The notes below the pieces were generated by a model that was not told the DNA's origin, ran no database searches, and was given only the letters and a program-made list of their open reading frames with translations. Both the position numbers and the translations under genes were made by a program. From contig CAYPCH010000129.1 in NCBI GenBank assembly GCA_964409165.1, positions 1 to 10,215 on the forward strand: 10,215 bases of DNA. The letters run 5' to 3'. The stretch is from CAYPCH01 sp964409165. Lineage in GTDB: Bacteria; Bacillota; Clostridia; Acetivibrionales; Acetivibrionaceae. This document shows, piece by piece, positions 6,910 to 10,215 of the stretch (the stretch's first letter is position 1; every line of letters begins with the position of its first letter).

Positions 6910-8043
6910 ATGAAGAATATTACCAGAATGGCGAACCTTGTACTTGCCGGTGGCGGAGTAAAAGGTATTGCATATGTTGGTGCATTTGAAGCGGCTGAAG
7001 AGTCAAGATTTTACTTTAGGAATATTGGAGGAGTTTCTGCGGGGGCTTTGCTGGGTTCTCTTTACGGAGCAGGCTATAAATCATTTGAACTCAGGAAAAT
7101 GCTTTATGAGTTTGGGTATGATAAAGTGAAGATTGAAGACATACCGAAGAAGGTACCTGCGGTTGGAAGGTTTATAGAATTGTACGACAGCAGAAACTAC
7201 CATGATGATAAAGTTTATAAGGAGTTTCTGCTGTCAGATACTGATTCAAGAATGAAGTACAGCTTTGAGCCAGACTTTGCCCACAGGCTTTCAATATACA
7301 GGGGAAATCTTTATAAAAATCTGATAACATACTGCAAGGAAGGCTGTCTGTTTGACGGAGATTATTTGGAGGAATGGGTATATAAACAGCTTGTGAAGGC
7401 AGGAATTAAAACATTTGAAGACATTAGGGGAAGGGGGAGCATTTCTAATCCCAAAGGTTATAAAGTAAGAATGACAGCAGCTGATTTAAGCCGTGGCAAG
7501 GTTATTGTGCTTCCCGACGATATTACATATTACGGTGTGAACCCGGACAAACTGGAAGTTGCCAGTGCTGTAAGAATGAGTACAAGTGTTCCTTTTGCAT
7601 TTAAACCTGTAGAATTGTATAAGAAGCAAAAAGATTTACCTGTTAAAAAACATTATATAGTTGATGGTGGTATTTTGGACAATTTTCCGCTTTGGCTTGT
7701 CAACCAGCCTGGATACATGCCATTAATCGGATTAAGAATGATACAAAAAAAGAAGAAGTTACTTGATTTCCTAAATCCATTGAATGTAATGAAGGGGTTG
7801 GTTTCGGTAGCATATAACTTTGGAATACCGAAAGTTAGTTATAGCAATTCCTTTATTGCAGGGATAGATACCGGAGATATATCTTTTCTCGACTTCGACC
7901 TTAGTGATGCTGAAAAAGAATTTTTAGTAAGATCAGGGAAAAAGAGTTCTCTTAGGCTTTTTAATAAGATCATTCAGAGGGATAGGTATAGAAGATACAA
8001 TTTCTTTGAATTTTTCAGAAGAGTTTTAGGAGCTGGATGGTAA
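6910..8043 (+). CDS. Patatin-like phospholipase
   Basis: Patatin-family enzymes are lipid acyl hydrolases using a Ser-Asp dyad. This 377-residue protein has all three hallmarks: the glycine-rich oxyanion loop AGGGVKG (13-19), the nucleophile elbow GVSAG (41-45, Ser43) and the DGG motif (252-254, Asp252) followed by ILDNFPL. The stretch ASAVRMSTSVPFAFKPV just before DGG is also typical of the bacterial family. There is no signal peptide, so it is probably cytoplasmic or peripheral at the membrane; the C-terminus is basic and aromatic (RRYNFFEFFRRVLG) and could touch lipid, which is an inference. The ATG at 6910 has an imperfect SD, AAGGCGGG (6896-6903). A second in-frame ATG six codons later has no SD. 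It stands between two non-coding gaps, so it is probably its own transcription unit. The substrate is unknown. Confidence 0.92.
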   Translation: MKNITRMANLVLAGGGVKGIAYVGAFEAAEESRFYFRNIGGVSAGALLGSLYGAGYKSFELRKMLYEFGYDKVKIEDIPKKVPAVGRFIELYDSRNYHDDKVYKEFLLSDTDSRMKYSFEPDFAHRLSIYRGNLYKNLITYCKEGCLFDGDYLEEWVYKQLVKAGIKTFEDIRGRGSISNPKGYKVRMTAADLSRGKVIVLPDDITYYGVNPDKLEVASAVRMSTSVPFAFKPVELYKKQKDLPVKKHYIVDGGILDNFPLWLVNQPGYMPLIGLRMIQKKKKLLDFLNPLNVMKGLVSVAYNFGIPKVSYSNSFIAGIDTGDISFLDFDLSDAEKEFLVRSGKKSSLRLFNKIIQRDRYRRYNFFEFFRRVLGAGW

Positions 8044-8146
8044 GGAAAAAATAGAATATAACGTCTACTTTATCGCCATTCAATATAATTTAATGTTTTC
8101 AACATAAATTTAGCTTTCTTTTTTACGAGTTTTATTATATTATTTT

Positions 8147-8170
8147 ATTAATGTGTATAATTACATTAAT
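8147..8170. promoter_or_regulatory. Dyad overlapping a -10 box upstream of thrC
   Basis: ATTAATGT (8147-8154) and ACATTAAT (8163-8170) are perfect 8-bp inverted repeats with an 8-nt spacer. The spacer contains a perfect TATAAT (8156-8161). No good -35 lies 16-18 nt upstream; the region is nearly all A and T. If the TATAAT is used, transcription starts near 8168 and leaves a leader of about 43 nt, too short for a T-box or riboswitch. An operator over the -10 would suit a repressor, but a chance dyad in AT-rich DNA is quite possible. Apart from this, the 8044-8210 gap shows nothing recognisable. Confidence 0.35.
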
Positions 8171-8210
8171 TATTTAAAAGCTACCGTCTTTAAAAATTGG
8201 AGGAAGTGAG

Positions 8211-9710
8211 ATGCAATACGAAAGTACGCGAGGGGGACTTAGGTCCGTATCATCCGCTGAAGCAATAAAAAAAGGTATATCTCCTGACGGAGGTCTTTTT
8301 GTTCCTGAAAAATATTTAACTTTGACATCTGAAGAGATAGATAGTCTTGTAAATATGAGTTATCAGGAGAGAGCTGTTTATATACTGAAGAATTACATGA
8401 CTGATTATTCGCTAAAAGAAATATCCGAGTGTGTAAATAGTGCCTATACGGTTGAAAAGTTTGGATGCTCTGAGATAGCTCCCGTCATAAAGCTGAATGA
8501 AAATGTTCATGTTCTGGAGTTATGGCATGGACCGACATGTGCTTTTAAAGATATGGCGCTTCAGATACTTCCGCATTTTCTTGTAAAAGCAGTGAAAAAA
8601 ACAGGTGAGACATGCGGGATTGTGATTCTTGTCGCAACATCAGGTGACACCGGTAAAGCGGCACTTGAAGGTTTTAAAGATGTTGAGGGAACTGAAATAA
8701 TAGTGTTTTTCCCTAATGACGGTGTCAGTGAAGTTCAAAGAATGCAAATGGTTACGCAGGAAGGAGGAAACGTTCATTCTATAGCGGTAGAGGGTAATTT
8801 TGATGATGCTCAGAGTGGTGTTAAGGCTATTTTTACTGATCCCTCACTATCTGAAAAGATGGAGAGCAATAATTTAAAGTTTTCATCGGCAAACTCTATT
8901 AACTGGGGTAGACTCGTTCCACAAATTGTTTATTATTTTTCTTCCTACGCGGATATTGTGAAAAGCGGTGAAATAAAATCAGGCGACAAGGTAAATTTTG
9001 TTGTACCAACAGGGAATTTCGGAAATATACTTGCTGCTTTTTATGCTATGAAGATGGGACTTCCGGTAAACAAGCTGATATGTGCTTCAAATGACAACAA
9101 TGTGCTTACAGAATTTATAAATACTGGTATATACGATAAAAATAGAGACTTCGTAAAGACAATTTCACCTTCAATGGATATATTGATATCAAGTAACCTG
9201 GAAAGGCTTTTGTTTGAGTTTACTGACCATAATTCACAGTTTGTCGGCGATTGGATGGAGAAACTTAAGCATGAAGGGAAATACACTGTTGACATTTCAA
9301 CAAAAAAGAAGGTTTCCGACCTTTTTGGGGCTGGTTTTTCAAACGAAGCAGAGACTTTGAAAACAATTGAATGCGTATATAAGGAATACGGATATGTAGT
9401 GGATACTCATACAGCGGTTGGAATAGATGTTTATGACAAATATGTAATTTCCACAGGAGATATGACTAAGACCATAATAGTATCAACTGCAAGTCCTTTC
9501 AAGTTTAATGAAAGTGTAGTCAGCGCTGTTTTAGGAAACAATGCGGTTAAAGGGAAAAGTGAGTTTGAATTGCTTGAGGTTTTAGCAAAAGAGTGTGGAC
9601 TTGAAATACCCTCAGGCTTAAAGGGTCTGGACAAGAAGCCTGTGAGGCATAGAACTGTCTGTAGAAAATCAGATATGAATGTGCAAGTACAAAAGATTTT
9701 GAATATATAG
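8211..9710 (+). CDS. thrC: Threonine synthase
   Basis: Threonine synthase converts O-phosphohomoserine to threonine with pyridoxal phosphate (PLP), the last step of threonine synthesis. The 499-residue protein has the N-terminal domain typical of the longer bacterial class (YESTRGG near residue 3, then GISPDGGLFVPE at about 22-33). The PLP lysine is K113 in HGPTCAFKDMALQ. The glycine-rich and phosphate-binding loops are TSGDTGKAA (143-151) and PTGNFGN (266-272). The ATG at 8211 follows GGAGG at 8199-8203. It stands without hom or thrB beside it, so the rest of the pathway must be encoded elsewhere. The cheY gene follows 69 nt later. No defect is seen. Confidence 0.96.
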   Translation: MQYESTRGGLRSVSSAEAIKKGISPDGGLFVPEKYLTLTSEEIDSLVNMSYQERAVYILKNYMTDYSLKEISECVNSAYTVEKFGCSEIAPVIKLNENVHVLELWHGPTCAFKDMALQILPHFLVKAVKKTGETCGIVILVATSGDTGKAALEGFKDVEGTEIIVFFPNDGVSEVQRMQMVTQEGGNVHSIAVEGNFDDAQSGVKAIFTDPSLSEKMESNNLKFSSANSINWGRLVPQIVYYFSSYADIVKSGEIKSGDKVNFVVPTGNFGNILAAFYAMKMGLPVNKLICASNDNNVLTEFINTGIYDKNRDFVKTISPSMDILISSNLERLLFEFTDHNSQFVGDWMEKLKHEGKYTVDISTKKKVSDLFGAGFSNEAETLKTIECVYKEYGYVVDTHTAVGIDVYDKYVISTGDMTKTIIVSTASPFKFNESVVSAVLGNNAVKGKSEFELLEVLAKECGLEIPSGLKGLDKKPVRHRTVCRKSDMNVQVQKILNI

Positions 9711-9726
9711 AAATATAGAAATATGG
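9703..9726. repeat. Imperfect 8-bp tandem repeat at the thrC end
   Basis: ATATATAG, AAATATAG and AAATATGG follow one another from the last codons of thrC into the spacer. The units differ by one base between neighbours. It is probably simple slippage in AT-rich DNA; the 8-bp period is the same as at 1-24, but the sequence differs. Confidence 0.4.
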
Positions 9727-9779
9727 ATGCTTTATTTATACTGCGGTGTACGAATACTTAAGAAGAATAGAGGTGCGGT

Positions 9780-10151
9780 ATGGAGAAATCTAAAATTCTT
9801 GTGGTTGATGATGCTTCTTTTATGAGGATACTTATAGGTAATACTTTAAAAGATATCGGGTATAGTAAGATTGAGTTTGCAGAGGATGCTATGCAGGCGG
9901 TAGAAAAAGCAAAAGAGATACAACCTGAATTTGTAACATTGGATGTATCGATGCCCGGTATGGATGGAATAAATGCAATTGAAAAGATACTTGAAGTCAG
10001 TTCGAATAGTAAAATAATTATGGTATCGGCCGTGAAATCCGATAGGATAATTAAGCAGGCGATAGAATACGGAGCTGTGGACTATATACCCAAACCATTT
10101 AGCCGCAGGGATGTGGAAGATAGCTTCAGAAGGCAGAATAAAGTAGTGTAA
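9780..10151 (+). CDS. cheY: CheY-type single-domain response regulator
   Basis: This 123-residue protein is a lone receiver domain with no output domain. The acidic pair is D10-D11, the phosphoacceptor is D55 in TLDVSMPGMDG, the switch hydroxyl is S83 in MVSA, the aromatic switch residue is Y102 and the conserved lysine is K105 in IPKPF. This set matches chemotaxis CheY, which when phosphorylated by CheA binds the flagellar switch; a lone receiver could alternatively serve in another phosphorelay. AGAGGTG at 9769-9775 sets the ATG start. No other chemotaxis or flagellar gene lies in the window, so the partner kinase cannot be named. It follows thrC by 69 nt without an obvious terminator. Its stop codon overlaps the hairpin that joins it to the second palindromic element. 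Confidence 0.88.
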   Translation: MEKSKILVVDDASFMRILIGNTLKDIGYSKIEFAEDAMQAVEKAKEIQPEFVTLDVSMPGMDGINAIEKILEVSSNSKIIMVSAVKSDRIIKQAIEYGAVDYIPKPFSRRDVEDSFRRQNKVV

Positions 10152-10175
10152 AGTTGAGTGAATAACTCAACTTTT
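10150..10175 (+). terminator. Possible hairpin terminator of cheY built on the repeat end
   Basis: AAAGTTGAGT (10150-10159), loop GAATA and ACTCAACTTT (10165-10174) form a perfect 10-bp stem directly at the cheY stop, ending in TTTT. The core stem is GTTGAGT/ACTCAAC followed by four T. The T-tract is short and the stem is AT-rich, so termination may be weak. The right arm is also the first bases of the repeat element. Confidence 0.4.
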
Positions 10176-10215
10176 CCACAGTATTTATGGGCTCTTTGCC
10201 ACTAACGTAGCATTG
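10166..10215. repeat. Second copy of the palindromic element, cut by the window end
   Basis: The 50 visible bases match positions 533-582 of the first copy with one difference: T at 10175 where the first copy has C at 542. It lies in the same orientation, 14 nt after the cheY stop. The change is within the terminal inverted repeat and would still allow a G-U pair if the partner is G. The right half lies outside the window. Confidence 0.8.

Overview
The window looks like a chromosomal core-gene region of a low-GC, Gram-positive clostridium. It is AT-rich with strong GGAGG ribosome binding sites, occasional TTG and GTG starts, and tight same-strand gene spacing. The DUF5317-family membrane protein, the clostridial-length SecA and the lone CheY suggest a Ruminiclostridium/cellulolytic Clostridium-like organism; this placement is inferred from protein character, not from a search. 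All recognised genes are on the + strand.

Layout. Positions 1-24 hold three 8-bp tandem repeats, followed by a small unrecognised gene with an N-terminal signal or anchor segment (41-514). Just after its stop sits a 133-bp palindromic element (533-665) flanked by a 7-bp direct repeat. Next is a putative regulatory patch (711-763) containing three copies of TAACATTA. A probable four-gene operon follows: DUF5317 membrane protein (804-1388), secA (1407-4142), folC (4165-5463) and a membrane-anchored TPR protein (5501-6646). Gaps inside it are 18, 22 and 37 nt, with no terminator seen. A 263-nt intergenic region with a palindrome and a candidate promoter leads to a patatin-like phospholipase (6910-8043). 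A 167-nt AT-rich gap, with a dyad over a TATAAT box, leads to threonine synthase thrC (8211-9710). A stand-alone CheY-type response regulator (9780-10151) closes the coding part. Directly after cheY a second copy of the palindromic element begins (10166-10215) and runs off the window.

How the genes fit together. The secA operon couples protein export (SecA motor), folate polyglutamylation (FolC) and two membrane proteins of unknown function. The patatin, thrC and cheY genes appear to be separate or loosely linked units. Nothing here resembles a defence system, a biosynthetic cluster or a prophage. The most unusual content is the repeated palindromic element. It has 14-bp perfect terminal inverted repeats and three further nested stems, and its two copies match at 49 of 50 visible positions. 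Both copies lie in the same orientation 14-18 nt after a stop codon. It behaves like a non-autonomous, MITE-like element that may also shape the 3' ends of transcripts.
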